The notes under the pieces are model-generated. The model was not told where the DNA came from. It saw only the letters and a list, made by a program, of their open reading frames with translations, and searched no databases. A stretch of 64,000 bases of DNA from Moraxella sp. K1664 (GTDB lineage: Bacteria; Pseudomonadota; Gammaproteobacteria; Pseudomonadales; Moraxellaceae): the NCBI RefSeq assembly GCF_039693965.1, contig NZ_CP155576.1, positions 2,480,001 through 2,544,000 on the forward strand. Direction: 5' to 3'. Below, piece by piece: positions 56,355-64,000 of this stretch (position 1 is the first letter of the stretch; each line of letters begins with the position of its first letter). Both the position numbers and the translations under genes were made by a program.

Positions 56355-58928
56355 TTAGCTAAATCTTAGTTTATCAAAGGTCAATACCCCATTGTCCACA
56401 CCTACCGAGATGGTATCACCTGCGATAAACTCGCCTGATAAGAGTTTTTGAGCAAGGGGGTTTTCAATCTCTTGAACAATGGCACGTTTAAGCGGTCTTG
56501 CTCCAAATACAGGGTCATAACCTACCGACACAAGCTCATTTATCGCATCATCTGATAAAACAAGCGAAAGCTCACGCTCTTTTAATCTGGCTCTTAGGCG
56601 GTCAAGCTGAATGCTGGCAATGCCTGCCATCTGCGACTGCCCAAGTGGATGAAAGACCACAATCTCATCAATACGGTTGATAAACTCAGGGCGAAAATGA
56701 GCGTTCACTGACTCCATGACTGCTGATTTTATCTCTTCGTACTCATCGCCTGCCATGTCAAAGATTTTATGACTGCCAAGGTTTGATGTCATGATGATGA
56801 CGGTATTCTTAAAGTTCACCACACGCCCCTGAGAATCGGTCAAACGCCCATCATCTAAGACTTGTAGTAGAACATTAAAGACATCAGGGTGAGCCTTTTC
56901 CACCTCATCAAATAAAACAACACTGTACGGTTTACGGCGAACCGCTTCGGTCAGCACGCCCCCCTCTTCATAACCGACATAACCGGGGGGAGCTCCCACC
57001 AAACGGCTGACACTGTGTTTTTCCATAAATTCACTCATGTCAATACGTACCATCGCCGTCTCATCATCAAATAAGAAATTAGCAAGCGATTTGGTCAGCT
57101 CAGTTTTACCAACACCTGTTGGCCCTAAAAATAAGAATGAACCGCTTGGACGATTGGGGTCGGAGAGTCCTGCACGGCTGCGGCGAACAGCATTGGCAAC
57201 CGATTTGACCGCTTCATCTTGACCGACCACACGTTCATGCAAAATTCTCTCCATGCCCAGCATTTTATCACGCTCGCCTTGCATCATCTTGGCGACAGGA
57301 ATACCCGTGGCGTGCGACACCACCTCGGCAATTTCATTATCTGTTACCTTATTTCTAAGCAATTTAGGCGTATTTGTATCATCATACTGTTCATCGGCAA
57401 GCTGTTTTTGCAAATTGGGGATAATCTCATGTTGCAATCGCCCCGCCTGCTCCCAGTTACTATCACGTTGGGCTTTTTCTAGGGCAATGCGTGCCTTGTC
57501 AAGCTCAATCTGAGCATGCTTGGTACCCTCTACCAGTGCCTTTTCAGCCCTCCAAATCTCCTCTAAATCATTATATTCTTTTTCCAATTCATCAATTTGA
57601 GTTTGTAGCTGCTTAACTTGTGCCTGACTTGCTGCATCGTCTTCTTTTTTAACAGTCTGTAACTGCATTTTTAGCTGAATGATGCGTCTGTCAAGTTTGT
57701 CAAGGCTTTCAGGTTTACTGTCAAGCTCCATTTTAATGCGAGATGCTGCCTCATCAATCAAATCAATCGCCTTATCAGGCAATTGGCGGTCGGTGATATA
57801 TCGGTGCGACATTTTGGCAGCGGCGATGATGGCAGCATCCATGATTCTAACCCCATGATGTAGCTCATAACGCTCTTTTAACCCACGCAAAATGGCGATG
57901 GTGTCCTCCACACTCGGTTCATCTACCAACACCTTTTGAAAACGTCTCTCCAAAGCAGGGTCTTTTTCAATGTACTGGCGGTATTCATCAAGCGTGGTCG
58001 CCCCCACACAACGCAACTCGCCACGAGCCAGTGCAGGTTTTAGCATGTTGCCAGCGTCCATTGCCCCACTGGTCTTGCCCGCCCCAACCATGGTATGCAA
58101 TTCATCAATGAATAAAATGATGTTGCCATCTTGTTTGGCAAGGTCATTTAGCACACCTTTTAAACGCTCTTCAAATTCTCCATGATATTTCGCCCCTGCA
58201 ATGAGTGACCCCATATCAAGCGATAAAACTTCTTTGTTTTTTAAACTCTCAGGCACTTCGCCATTGACGATACGCTGGGCAAGCCCTTCGACAATGGCGG
58301 TTTTACCCACGCCCGGTTCGCCTATCAAAACAGGATTGTTTTTGGTGCGTCTTGACAAAACTTGCACAGTACGACGAATCTCATCATCTCGCCCAATGAC
58401 AGGGTCAAGTTTACCCTCTTTTGCTCTGTCGGTCAGATTGACGGTGTATTTTTCTAAGGCATCTCTGGTGTCTTCGGCATTTTGAGTTTTCACAGTGTCT
58501 CCTCCACGGATATGGTTAATAATGGCTTGTAGTTTTTGGGCGTCCACGCCTGCATCGGTCAGTACTTTTTTGGTGTCTGCTGTCTGACTTAGAGCAAAAA
58601 GCACCCATTCGCTTGGCACAAAGCTGTCGCCTGCATCAGTTGCAAATTTCTCAGCAAGATTTAGCACTTGCACCAAATCAGGTGCAAGATTTGCCTGCCC
58701 TGTTGGTGTGGACAAAGTTGCCAAATCACCGAGTTTTTTGGTGGTGTCATGATTGAGTTTGTTTATGTCCGCTCCTGCTTGGCTTAGCATGGCAACATTG
58801 CTCTCATCTTGGAGCATGACGGACAAAATATGTATGGCAAAAATTGCCGTATTGTTACGGCCAACCGCCAAGGACTGGGCATTTTGTAGGGTTGTTTGTA
58901 CTTTTCGGGTCAGTTTATCAAAGTTCAT
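56355..58928 (-). CDS. clpB: ATP-dependent disaggregase ClpB
   Basis: 857 residues, the usual length. With DnaK it rescues aggregated proteins after heat stress. In order: N domain ([20 protein letters not shown]), first AAA+ with [15 protein letters not shown], the coiled-coil M domain (about 405-525), second AAA+ with [20 protein letters not shown], and a C-terminal D2-small region with [21 protein letters not shown] heat-shock-type promoter candidate lies upstream. Confidence 0.98.
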   Translation of the reverse strand: MNFDKLTRKVQTTLQNAQSLAVGRNNTAIFAIHILSVMLQDESNVAMLSQAGADINKLNHDTTKKLGDLATLSTPTGQANLAPDLVQVLNLAEKFATDAGDSFVPSEWVLFALSQTADTKKVLTDAGVDAQKLQAIINHIRGGDTVKTQNAEDTRDALEKYTVNLTDRAKEGKLDPVIGRDDEIRRTVQVLSRRTKNNPVLIGEPGVGKTAIVEGLAQRIVNGEVPESLKNKEVLSLDMGSLIAGAKYHGEFEERLKGVLNDLAKQDGNIILFIDELHTMVGAGKTSGAMDAGNMLKPALARGELRCVGATTLDEYRQYIEKDPALERRFQKVLVDEPSVEDTIAILRGLKERYELHHGVRIMDAAIIAAAKMSHRYITDRQLPDKAIDLIDEAASRIKMELDSKPESLDKLDRRIIQLKMQLQTVKKEDDAASQAQVKQLQTQIDELEKEYNDLEEIWRAEKALVEGTKHAQIELDKARIALEKAQRDSNWEQAGRLQHEIIPNLQKQLADEQYDDTNTPKLLRNKVTDNEIAEVVSHATGIPVAKMMQGERDKMLGMERILHERVVGQDEAVKSVANAVRRSRAGLSDPNRPSGSFLFLGPTGVGKTELTKSLANFLFDDETAMVRIDMSEFMEKHSVSRLVGAPPGYVGYEEGGVLTEAVRRKPYSVVLFDEVEKAHPDVFNVLLQVLDDGRLTDSQGRVVNFKNTVIIMTSNLGSHKIFDMAGDEYEEIKSAVMESVNAHFRPEFINRIDEIVVFHPLGQSQMAGIASIQLDRLRARLKERELSLVLSDDAINELVSVGYDPVFGARPLKRAIVQEIENPLAQKLLSGEFIAGDTISVGVDNGVLTFDKLRFS

Positions 58929-59035
58929 GGTTTACCTTTTAGTCTGTTAAAATATTATCTGTTAAAATTGCGTTTGGAAGTTTTCCTGCTGGTCAAATAT
59001 ATGCTTGACAAATGCAAAATTTTCAATGATAAAAA

Positions 59036-59064
59036 TCCAATGGGTCGTAAATTTTTTTTAAGCC
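59036..59064 (-). promoter_or_regulatory. Possible sigma-32-like promoter of clpB
   Basis: On the minus strand GGCTTAAAA, 11 bases, then CCCATTG resembles the heat-shock consensus CTTGAAA...CCCCAT. The match is partial and the spacer is short. It lies about 110 bp before the clpB start. The rest of 58929-59279 holds a small CAAGAC/GTCTTG inverted repeat near 59185-59205. Confidence 0.35.
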
Positions 59065-59279
59065 ATTGATTTTTATATAAATTTATAAATTTTCAAAAAG
59101 CGCTTGCAATTTTTATATCCACTCCCATATAGGTTTTGTTATTTTAACTCACCCAAACATGAATTTGTATCTATCTATTACTGTCAAGACAAAACGATGA
59201 GTCTTGGTTGGGAAGTACATGAAGTACAACAAGACAAACCAATGATGTGTTGACCCAAGAAATAAATCAGGAGCATTTT

Positions 59280-59834
59280 ATGACCCGTCTTACTTTACAC
59301 ACTGTTGACACCGCCCCAGAAAAAGCCAAAGAGCGTGTTGAAGCGGTACAAAAAGCCAATGGCTTTATCCCAAATCTCATCGGTGTGCTTGCCAACTCAC
59401 CACAAGCCCTTGAAATGTATCAAGAGGTAAGTAAAATGAACAGCAAAAACTCTCTGACCGCCGAAGAGGTTGAAGTTGTTCAGATTACCGCTGCTGCACA
59501 TAACGGCTGTGATTTTTGTGTGGCAGGACACACCAAGGTTGCCGAAGTTCGCCTAAACATGCCCCCTGCCATTGTAGAGGCATTACGTGGTCGCACTAAC
59601 ATTGACCAAAATGCCAAATATCAAGCCTTAGCTCAGTTTACCATGCAACTCATTGACAAGCGTGGTCAGGTCTCTGATGATGAGTTAGAAGCCTTTAAAT
59701 CAGCAGGTTATAACGACCAAAATGTTTTGGATGTCATCATGGGTGTGGCACTGTCTACTTTATGTAACTACGCCAATACCGTTGCCAAAACAGACATTAA
59801 CCCAGAGTTGGCAGCTTTTGCTCCAAATCGTTAA
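59280..59834 (+). CDS. AhpD-like/carboxymuconolactone decarboxylase family protein
   Basis: 184 residues. The CMD/AhpD fold with its redox motif is in AAAHNGCDFCVAGHTKVA (CxxC plus His), as in alkylhydroperoxidase-type proteins. VEAVQKANGFIPNLIGVLA near the start is also common to this group. It probably reduces peroxides or disulphides. The ATG at 59280 has an AGGAG site 8 bp upstream; a frame start 33 bp earlier lacks one. A terminator follows. Confidence 0.88.
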   Translation: MTRLTLHTVDTAPEKAKERVEAVQKANGFIPNLIGVLANSPQALEMYQEVSKMNSKNSLTAEEVEVVQITAAAHNGCDFCVAGHTKVAEVRLNMPPAIVEALRGRTNIDQNAKYQALAQFTMQLIDKRGQVSDDELEAFKSAGYNDQNVLDVIMGVALSTLCNYANTVAKTDINPELAAFAPNR

Positions 59835-59874
59835 TGCTTAACCTTTGTGGTTATTTTTAACTCTTGCTAACAAA

Positions 59875-59905
59875 ACACAAAACCCTTATAATAGTAAGGG
59901 TTTTG
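59875..59905 (+). terminator. Rho-independent terminator of the AhpD-like gene
   Basis: ACAAAACCCTTA-TAATAG-TAAGGGTTTTGT followed by GTTTT. Confidence 0.87.
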
Positions 59906-60078
59906 TGTTTTATCATAGGTTGTATTTGCCTTTGGTACGCTTTGGTTTTTATGGACAAACTGTTTAAAATCCGCTTAATTTCACCAAATCCAATTCAATA
60001 ATAAAGCACAATCAAAAAGCATGATCAACAGCGACTAACAAACGTCTGCTTTTCATATTGTATTTATTATTAAAATGC

Positions 60079-60106
60079 TTGTATTTATCATTAATACTTG
60101 TATAAT
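60079..60106 (+). promoter_or_regulatory. Sigma-70 promoter of the roadblock operon
   Basis: -35 TTGTAT at 60079-60084, 16-bp spacer, -10 TATAAT at 60101-60106, about 85 bp before the roadblock ATG. It is the only clear promoter in the 59906-60190 spacer, suggesting it serves the whole downstream run. Confidence 0.62.
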
Positions 60107-60190
60107 AGCTCCGATTGGCGGTAACAGTTTACCAACATCAATCCAACCATTTAATTTTATCAAAATTTTATCACCCAAAGGAGACACACC

Positions 60191-60553
60191 ATGCGTACCG
60201 ACATGTTCCAACAAATCCTAGATGACCTAAACAGCTCATCTGCCGACGTTGAGGCCTCTGCTCTTATCTCAACAGACGGCTTGATGATTGCCTCTGCCCT
60301 ACCCTCTGGTATTGACGAAGATCGTGTGGGTGCCATGAGTGCCGCCCTACTGTCTTTGGGTGACCGTGCAGGCTCTGAACTGGCTCGTGGTAAGATTGAC
60401 CGTCTGCTCGTACAAGGCGAAAAAGGCTATGTCATCATGACATCAGCAGGTGGTGAGGCGGTACTGACCATTCTTGCCAAACCAAACGCCAAACTGGGTC
60501 TGATATTTCTAGACATTAAACGAGCCTCTGAGGCATTGGCAAAACTCATCTAA
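60191..60553 (+). CDS. Roadblock/LC7-domain protein
   Basis: 120 residues, one complete roadblock/LC7 domain: an N-terminal helix (MFQQILDDLNSSSADVEASA), the strand pair ALISTDGLMIASALPSG, the long central helix with VGAMSAALLSLGDRAGSELA, and the strands DRLLVQGEKGYVIMTSAG and LTILAKPNAKLG. In bacteria such proteins (MglB and conservon proteins) act on Ras-like GTPases. The ATG follows AAAGGAGACAC, a strong site. First gene of the run. Confidence 0.9.
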   Translation: MRTDMFQQILDDLNSSSADVEASALISTDGLMIASALPSGIDEDRVGAMSAALLSLGDRAGSELARGKIDRLLVQGEKGYVIMTSAGGEAVLTILAKPNAKLGLIFLDIKRASEALAKLI

Positions 60554-60612
60554 ATCTTTACCCTTTTATTGATAAGCTATGAAGTATTGATAAGTTATTA
60601 AGGAGACTTGTT

Positions 60613-61101
60613 TTGAGCATTCAACTAGATGATATGGCAAAGCCCACTGGCGATGCTACTGAATATAACCTAACCTTTTTTGATGGCACAACACGCACCG
60701 TCTATGATACAGGTGTAGAGCGTCCATACCCTGATGGCAGACTCATCGTCTCTCGCACGGATTTAAATGGCGTATTAACTCATGTCAATGATGCCTTTGT
60801 TGAGATTAGTGGCTATACCGAAGATGAACTGATTGGCAAACCCCAGCACATTTTACGCCATCCTGACATGCCAAAAGCAGCGTATGCTGATTTGTGGAAG
60901 ACCGTCAAAGAGGGCAAAAAATGGCATGGCTACGTCAAAAACCTATGCAAAGATGGCTCACACTACTGGGTATATGCCACTGTCGTGCCAAACGTACGTC
61001 GTGGTCAGACTGTGGGTTATACCTCCGTACGCCGTAAGCCCAGCCGTAGCAAGATTGAAGAGACGACAGCTCAATACCTTACCATGAAAGGAGCAGAATA
61101 A
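60613..61101 (+). CDS. Aer-type PAS-domain protein, soluble
   Basis: 162 residues with a single PAS domain (about 43-140) of the Aer redox-sensor type: RTDLNGVLTHVNDAFVEISG, the hallmark HILRHPDMPKAAYADLW, GYVKNLCKDGSHYWVYATV and GYTSVRRKP. Aer PAS domains bind FAD and follow redox state; here there is no membrane or chemoreceptor part. It starts with TTG after an AAGGAG site. Its stop overlaps the next gene's ATG (TAATG), so they are translationally coupled. Confidence 0.87.
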   Translation: MSIQLDDMAKPTGDATEYNLTFFDGTTRTVYDTGVERPYPDGRLIVSRTDLNGVLTHVNDAFVEISGYTEDELIGKPQHILRHPDMPKAAYADLWKTVKEGKKWHGYVKNLCKDGSHYWVYATVVPNVRRGQTVGYTSVRRKPSRSKIEETTAQYLTMKGAE

Positions 61102-61847
61102 TGGCTTATAATTTTTTAATTGCCCCTGATTTCTCACCAGAACGTTTTGCAGGTTGGCACATGTTTAATACCTTGCTACAAAAACGTTCAGGTCATGACC
61201 TACACCTTGTTACACCCGCCTCGCACGCCGAACAAGAAGACAGTTTGGCAAAAGATGATATCAAAGTCATCTATGCCAACCCTTTTGATGCTGCCAAACT
61301 CATCCGTGAAGATGGCTATCGTGCCATCGCTCGCCCCATTGGTAAATCTGATGAAATGACAATCATTTCATCAGCTGGTGGTAATATCAAGTGCCTAGAT
61401 GACCTAAACGCAGGCACTAAGATTGCCATGGCAGATAACCGTGATGTCAAACTCATCGGTCTGCGTCTGCTTGAAGCGGTAGATTTGAGCGAAGATGATG
61501 TTGAATTTATCATCACCGAGACTTATCAAGCCGCTGCCAAACAAGTGGTAAAAGGCGAAGCGGATGTGGCGTTTTTTATCGCTGAAATTTATCACTCACT
61601 GTCAAAACTCACCAAATCACAACTAAACGTACTCATTGAAAGCAATATCGCCACCATCTCTCATGTCATTTTGGTCAAAGACGGCTTCACCCAAGCAGAT
61701 GATATCGCCAAAGTCATTTTATCCTTAAAAGATGATGCTGATGGTCAAGCGGTGCTAAGTGAACTTGGCATGACAGACGGCTTTGAACCCATAGATGATG
61801 AAGATGCTGAATTCATGATTGACCTAATGGAAACCCTGCTTGACTAA
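61101..61847 (+). CDS. PhnD/PBP-like protein without a signal peptide
   Basis: 248 residues. The fold resembles phosphonate-type periplasmic binding proteins: NFLIAPDFSPERFAGWHMFN, then IKVIYANPFDAAKLIRE, the hinge AGTKIAMADNRDVKL, ETYQAAAKQVVKGEADVAFF and ISHVILVKDGF. There is no signal peptide or lipobox, so the protein is cytoplasmic and more likely a sensor than part of an importer. Its ligand is unknown. It overlaps the PAS gene by one base. Confidence 0.75.
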   Translation: MAYNFLIAPDFSPERFAGWHMFNTLLQKRSGHDLHLVTPASHAEQEDSLAKDDIKVIYANPFDAAKLIREDGYRAIARPIGKSDEMTIISSAGGNIKCLDDLNAGTKIAMADNRDVKLIGLRLLEAVDLSEDDVEFIITETYQAAAKQVVKGEADVAFFIAEIYHSLSKLTKSQLNVLIESNIATISHVILVKDGFTQADDIAKVILSLKDDADGQAVLSELGMTDGFEPIDDEDAEFMIDLMETLLD

Positions 61848-61910
61848 GTAAGAGATAAGTGGGTTTGACACTTGACCCACTTGTTTTTATTCATCATCAC
61901 AGACCAGTTT

Positions 61911-62510
61911 ATGAACAGAATCCATCACGCTGATGACTACCATCACTTTCGTTATTATTCTCGTGCTGTCCTAAAAAATCCATCGGCAGGACAGTATCAC
62001 AAAGAGCGAATCAATGTCGCCAAAAAATTAGACGAAAGCGAACCTCTACAAGGGGCATTATCGGATTATTTTTTTGGCTGTTGGTATGATGCACCCATGA
62101 TGAACCTAGAATTCATCCAAACCTTTAAACCACGTCTTAACACCCAAGCTTGGCAAATCATCAACGACTGCATAACACGTAAATATTATTTACAAAAAAA
62201 TAACCTTCTGGCGACACGTTGGAGCGTACTTACCACACCCACACTTGATGTGCCCAGTCATAAACTGCGTGTCAGTAGTGATGATGCCACTTTGCTTGCC
62301 CAACGCCTGTTGGAGTCTATTTTGACAGCTCACAAAGCCCAAAATCATGATGAGGTCATGCGTTTAGAAAATGAATTTTTTAACCATTGTTTGGCTTGTC
62401 ATGACTTAGTGGCGTTCATGAAAGCATGGTTCAAACTTGGCAAACATAATTGGGTATTTGACATGCGATGGGTGGCTTGTCGCACTGAACTTGAAAGGTT
62501 GATACATTAG
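61911..62510 (+). CDS. Hypothetical protein in the roadblock run
   Basis: 199 residues from the ATG at 61911; the frame is open 39 bp further up. Soluble, mixed helix/strand, aromatic-rich (YYSRAVLKNPSAGQYHKERI and GCWYDAPMMNLEFIQTFKPR). No family recognised. It lies 63 bp after the binding-protein gene and 135 bp before the next, all on one strand. The 62511-62645 spacer holds two ATAGATGAT-like repeats and no clear terminator. Confidence 0.75.
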   Translation: MNRIHHADDYHHFRYYSRAVLKNPSAGQYHKERINVAKKLDESEPLQGALSDYFFGCWYDAPMMNLEFIQTFKPRLNTQAWQIINDCITRKYYLQKNNLLATRWSVLTTPTLDVPSHKLRVSSDDATLLAQRLLESILTAHKAQNHDEVMRLENEFFNHCLACHDLVAFMKAWFKLGKHNWVFDMRWVACRTELERLIH

Positions 62511-62645
62511 ATTTTTCATACATAGATTTTTTAAGATTACTTTTTATACATAGATGATATGGCACATAGACGATATGATAGAGGGTGAACATTCTACTTA
62601 TTTTTATGCGTCTGCAACCACTAAAATCTGGCTTTTGGAGATACT

Positions 62646-63926
62646 ATGGCATTAAAAATATTATTGGCGGGTTTCTCAGGCCCTAGTGCTGGGGCATTAA
62701 CCTTGCTATTACAACGTAACTATCCTAATGTGGAGCACTTAGTATTGGAACGCTGTTTTAGTGATGATTTGTGTCTGACCTTACCCACGCTTGGCAGAGA
62801 TGCTGATGATGCCTTTGCTGCCATTATCAATCTAGATGGTGTGGGCATGTCGCTGTTTAATAACCAACACATCAAAAATTTGGTGGATTTTTTGGATTTT
62901 CGTGCATCCTTATTATTGACACGTGGTCATATCAAACAGTGGCAAAATGCTGACTTTTTACCCCATGCAACCAACTTCTTTTTGAGCACCCCATATGCCA
63001 AACATGACATGGAAGCGGTGCTGTCGCAACTCATTGACGCCGCCACACGCCTACAAAAAAACCCTGCTGATGCTGCCAAAAATCGTGCCTTAATATATAG
63101 CAAATCTGTCAATCATCTACACGATAGTACCGATACCAAGCAAACAGAACTGACCAAACACACGCCCAGCGAAAATGGCAAATTCATCCAAAGTGTGATT
63201 AATACTTGTTTTAGTGGTGTCTGTCCCAATAATGTCATCTATGAATTGATTCATATTTTTGCCCAAGAACATCCTTTTAAAATCGTCATTGGCAACCAAA
63301 TGGTCTATGTCTATCCTAAAAAAGCCATCGCCCTGACACAAAACCTTGACCGTCTGCTTGACTATTTTTCCATCGCAGGTAACTGTCAGGTACTAAGAAC
63401 CAATATTACCAATATCGCCCTAAGTGATGCAGAATTTGATAGAATGCTACACAACATCAAAAATGAAGGTTATCGTCGTTATTCACTCAACAGTTTTTTG
63501 TGGCAAATTTATTCAACCATCTTACCTACTCGCATTAATGCCCCCAGAAATACCTTAAAACTAAAAATTCGCTACATGCCCAACTTTTCAGGCATGAAAG
63601 ACATCCCCGAATACGTCCATGCAATCGTATCATCATGCCTAATCGTCCCTAAAAACCTTGACCAACTTGACATGGTATTTGGTGAGTTGACCCAAAAAAA
63701 CCCATCCATCCTGCACCGCATATTTTTGCTATCCATCCTGTCTGGGTCGGCAGATATTGAAGTACTAAAAAACTCTTTTTATCTACAAACCCCCCTAGAT
63801 AAACTGCTACATGAAAAGAATAAATACGACAAAGAATCTACACCCAAGACAACTGCCAATAAAGGCGTAACCCAAGCTGTCAAAACAGGATTTTTTAGAC
63901 GCCTGCTTAACAAATTATCATTTTAA
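62646..63926 (+). CDS. Hypothetical protein in the roadblock run
   Basis: 426 residues, soluble. The N-terminus KILLAGFSGPSAGALTLLLQ is a beta-strand/loop/helix like a nucleotide-binding or receiver fold, but it lacks the GK[ST] of a P-loop and clear receiver acid residues. The middle (EHPFKIVIGNQMVYVYPKKA) and the tail (TGFFRRLLNKLSF) show nothing recognisable. The start ATG follows TTTGGAGATACT, a good site. The next gene begins 25 bp after its stop. Confidence 0.78.
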   Translation: MALKILLAGFSGPSAGALTLLLQRNYPNVEHLVLERCFSDDLCLTLPTLGRDADDAFAAIINLDGVGMSLFNNQHIKNLVDFLDFRASLLLTRGHIKQWQNADFLPHATNFFLSTPYAKHDMEAVLSQLIDAATRLQKNPADAAKNRALIYSKSVNHLHDSTDTKQTELTKHTPSENGKFIQSVINTCFSGVCPNNVIYELIHIFAQEHPFKIVIGNQMVYVYPKKAIALTQNLDRLLDYFSIAGNCQVLRTNITNIALSDAEFDRMLHNIKNEGYRRYSLNSFLWQIYSTILPTRINAPRNTLKLKIRYMPNFSGMKDIPEYVHAIVSSCLIVPKNLDQLDMVFGELTQKNPSILHRIFLLSILSGSADIEVLKNSFYLQTPLDKLLHEKNKYDKESTPKTTANKGVTQAVKTGFFRRLLNKLSF

Positions 63927-63951
63927 TACCAAACACAAAACGGAGAGTGCA

Positions 63952-64000
63952 ATGAGTGCCATCAATGAAGTCCGTGAACAAACCTATAAACTCATCATCG
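63952..64000 (+). CDS. Start of a sixth gene in the run, possible Ras-like GTPase
   Basis: Only 16 codons are in the window: MSAINEVREQTYKLII. The ATG follows CGGAGAGTGCA, a strong site. TYKLII looks like the first beta strand before the P-loop of a small GTPase, which would be the expected partner of a roadblock protein; this is inference from a very short stretch. Confidence 0.55.
   Translation, partial: MSAINEVREQTYKLII

Overview
The window is chromosomal DNA of a gammaproteobacterium of the family Moraxellaceae, most probably the genus Moraxella. The proteins read like Moraxella/Psychrobacter/Acinetobacter orthologues, the DNA is moderately AT-rich, intergenic spacers are rich in A/T runs, and the organism carries BamD, PilZ (type IV pili), ubiquinone genes and no flagellar or chemotaxis-receptor genes here. 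The genus call is an inference from protein character; no database search was run.

Layout. 1-2334 holds the N-terminal part of a large minus-strand adhesin with Ig-like repeats. 2903-5956 carries a P-loop GTPase, a GNAT acetyltransferase and dusA. 6007-7904 is a WG-repeat gene split by a 41-bp tandem duplication. 8264-18000 is housekeeping: a CcsA/YpjD-like protein, ffh, pyrF, lapA, ihfB, rpsA, cmk, tadA, ung and an RDD protein, with a tRNA 3'-end fragment between tadA and ung. corA follows, then an array of 58 full 14-bp tandem repeats directly in front of dnaG. 22319-28958 holds an AEC transporter, a short remnant of a DNA cytosine methyltransferase, mnmG, two tandem paralogues of unknown function, grxD, an isochorismatase-like hydrolase, ispF and mnmA. 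29085-31620 is a Fur-box-preceded TonB siderophore receptor inactivated by a frameshift and a stop codon. 31711-48481 holds ubiA, lysA, ubiE, ubiB, a YeaC homologue, an unknown two-gene unit with a C11 tract, bestrophin, pgeF, rluD, bamD, pilZ, apt, EamA, DedA and Smr genes. 48813-58928 holds a predicted outer-membrane barrel, an L,D-transpeptidase-like protein lacking its catalytic Cys, purB, purN, a PIN-type toxin-antitoxin pair, a small lipoprotein, purM, a CAT-anticodon tRNA and clpB. 59280-64000 holds an AhpD-like gene and then an operon-like run: roadblock/LC7 protein, Aer-type PAS protein, signal-less PhnD-like binding protein, two unknown proteins and the start of a sixth gene.

Mobile and repetitive DNA. 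A MITE family (205-277 bp, 14-bp inverted ends, TA at both flanks, like Tc1/mariner/IS630 elements) is present in four clear copies and one decayed copy. Small GTAG-headed palindromes of REP type sit in several spacers. Several loci look like sites of reversible or recent change: the 41-bp duplication, the C11 tract, the 14-bp array and the broken receptor.

The best candidate for an undescribed system is the 60191-64000 run. It combines a roadblock/LC7 protein (usual partner of Ras-like/MglA GTPases), a cytoplasmic Aer-like redox PAS domain and a cytoplasmic solute-binding fold, which suggests a signalling pathway that senses redox and small molecules. The GTPase link is inferred, because the last gene is cut by the window edge.
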